Shown: positions 51,295-52,518 of the stretch, piece after piece
Position numbering within the stretch: position 1 is the first letter of the stretch
Layout of the letters: every line of letters begins with the position of its first letter
Assembly: GCA_031280825.1 (NCBI GenBank)
Contig: JAITGE010000021.1
Coordinates: 1 to 52,518 of the forward strand
Direction of reading: 5' to 3'
Source of the DNA: Oscillospiraceae bacterium
GTDB lineage: Bacteria > Bacillota > Clostridia > Oscillospirales > Acutalibacteraceae
Length of the DNA: 52,518 nucleotides
Program-made: the position numbers and the translations under genes
The notes under the pieces: model-generated
The model's database searches: none
What the model was told of the DNA's origin: nothing
The model's input: only the letters and a program-made list of their open reading frames with translations

Positions 51295-51663
51295 CTAATT
51301 GTGCAGAATCAGCCGCTCCGCCGTTGCGGAAATCTGCGCCGCCGCCTCGTTGATTTCGCGCGAAAGCCCGCAGCGGAGATTTTGCTCGTGGATCTGCGCG
51401 GCGTTCGCCATGATGTTCTCCAGCCCGCGTTTCATGTCCTCAAAGCGCTGCGCCAGCGCCAGGCGGCTTTCCATTTCGCGCAGAGCGGATTCCGCGCGCT
51501 TGATGGCATCCCGCACACCCTGCCGCGTGATGCCCTCGTTCTGCGCGATCTCCGAAAGGGAAAGATCCTCGTAATAGTAATACTCGAGGAATTCGCGCTG
51601 TTTTTGCGTCAGCAGCTCGCCGTAAAAGCCCAGCAGCAACGCAATGGAAAGATCCTTCGCCAA
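51295..51663 (-). CDS. ylxM: YlxM/p13-type SRP operon protein
   Basis: A 122-residue helix-turn-helix protein of the UPF0122 family, which is co-transcribed with ffh and may regulate the SRP pathway. Seen: LLLGFYGELLTQKQREFLEYY, shown here as LLLGFYGELL and QREFLEYYYYEDLSLSEIA, then NEGITRQGVRDAIKRAE. The TTG at 51663-51661 follows AGGGGG by six bases; the open frame further upstream is noncoding leader. It is the first gene of the ylxM-to-nadA operon. Confidence 0.92.
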   Translation of the reverse strand: MAKDLSIALLLGFYGELLTQKQREFLEYYYYEDLSLSEIAQNEGITRQGVRDAIKRAESALREMESRLALAQRFEDMKRGLENIMANAAQIHEQNLRCGLSREINEAAAQISATAERLILHN

Positions 51664-51715
51664 CGCAATCCCCCTAACTGTAAAGCTGTTTTCTTTACAC
51701 CTGCGGCGCTTGTGT

Positions 51716-51744
51716 ATTCTAGCACATCCCAATGCCCTTGTCAA
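51716..51744 (-). promoter_or_regulatory. Sigma-A promoter of the ylxM-ffh-rpsP-khpA-rimM-trmD-nadA operon
   Basis: TTGACA (51744-51739) and TAGAAT (51721-51716) on the minus strand, 17 bp apart, about 46 bases before the TTG start of ylxM. Confidence 0.82.
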
Positions 51745-51774
51745 GCCAAAGTTTTCAGAAATTTCGCGCTGCTT

Positions 51775-51811
51775 TGTGGATAACCCGGTGGATAACCCAT
51801 CGTTTTCCACC
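51775..51811. promoter_or_regulatory. Cluster of DnaA-box-like motifs
   Basis: TGTGGATAA (51775-51783) is a perfect reverse DnaA box. GGTGGATAA (51787-51795) differs in one base, and TTTTCCACC (51803-51811) is a weaker copy in the other orientation. They lie just upstream of the ylxM operon promoter. Confidence 0.4.
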
Positions 51812-52341
<530 letters not shown>

Positions 52342-52363
52342 TAGCAGATTATAACGAAATTGC

Positions 52364-52392
52364 TTGCAAAAACTGTCTTTTTTTGATATAAT
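52364..52392 (+). promoter_or_regulatory. Sigma-A promoter of the partial secreted protein gene
   Basis: TTGCAA (52364-52369) and TATAAT (52387-52392), 17 bp apart, about 28 bases before the ATG. Confidence 0.8.
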
Positions 52393-52420
52393 ATGCATAG
52401 CCTAAACAAGAAAGAACGTG

Positions 52421-52518
52421 ATGCAAGTGAAAGTTTTTCTCAAGCGAGCGTTGACCGCTTCCCTGCTTTCGGCCGCACTTTTGGGTGTCGCCGCAGCATT
52501 CGGGGGCGCGGATTGCGG
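52421..52518 (+). CDS. N-terminus of an exported protein (3' truncated)
   Basis: The first 32 codons read MQVKVFLKRALTASLL, then SAALLGVAAAFGGADC, at which point the window ends. This is a classical signal peptide: basic start, hydrophobic core and small residues before a likely cleavage site. Nothing of the mature domain is visible. The ribosome site (AAGAAAG) is weak; the GTG at 52427 is an alternative start. Confidence 0.65.
   Translation, partial: MQVKVFLKRALTASLLSAALLGVAAAFGGADC

Overview
The window looks like a chromosomal segment of a fairly GC-rich, low-copy-plasmid-free Firmicute of the class Clostridia, probably an uncultured gut-type lineage. The evidence is a leucine-type T-box ahead of leuA, sigma-A promoters with 17-bp spacers almost everywhere, strong AGGAGG ribosome sites with several TTG starts, a CwlD-type amidase, a RemB-like DUF370 protein beside MreB, a sortase-type surface protein, and the Firmicute order ylxM-ffh-rpsP-khpA-rimM-trmD. 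No species can be named from sequence alone.

Layout. Positions 1-6126 hold the tail of an unknown gene, a cell-wall amidase, dTDP-glucose 4,6-dehydratase, a sugar-nucleotidyltransferase fused to a phosphohexomutase-like domain that has lost its catalytic loops, and GMP synthase. Just past guaA (6127-6720) is a scar with a RhuM-family gene fragment, as expected of a decayed island at a guaA attachment site. From 6724 to 12803, on the minus strand, come catalase, a secreted alpha/beta hydrolase, a RodA/FtsW-family protein and 2-isopropylmalate synthase with its T-box leader (12804-13233). From 13350 to 16515 there is a membrane-anchored hydrolase, then a two-gene operon (radical SAM protein plus DUF4130-type protein) thought to act in DNA repair or modification. 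From 16761 to 22566, on the plus strand, lie ftsZ, polA, rsmD, coaD and a coiled-coil protein.

Positions 22707-34496 are one gene for a 3,929-residue exported protein: signal peptide, a large N-terminal region, about twenty InlB/flg_new-type repeats and an FPDTG wall-anchoring tail. Next are rpsU, a polytopic membrane protein, mreB with a remB-like gene, nagA, and a two-gene ECF sigma factor / membrane-anchored beta-propeller operon with a candidate autoregulated promoter.

Positions 41790-44015 are an accessory stretch: tRNA-Lys, hairpins, a small mobile-element-like reading frame, tRNA-Leu with a 27-bp partial copy of itself nearby, the hibernation factor gene hpf, and a broken GNAT acetyltransferase. 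Then follow a mannonate/fructuronate-type oxidoreductase, a secreted metallophosphoesterase, and the minus-strand operon ylxM-ffh-rpsP-khpA-rimM-trmD-nadA. The last 750 bases are mostly noncoding, with DnaA-box-like motifs, an (AT)13 tract and the start of a secreted protein.

Most of the window is housekeeping: wall growth and division (cwlD, rodA, ftsZ, mreB), translation and secretion, NAD, leucine and GMP synthesis. The parts most worth further study are the ECF/beta-propeller pair, the catalytically stripped fusion enzyme, the giant surface protein, the radical SAM/DUF4130 pair, and the two integration scars.
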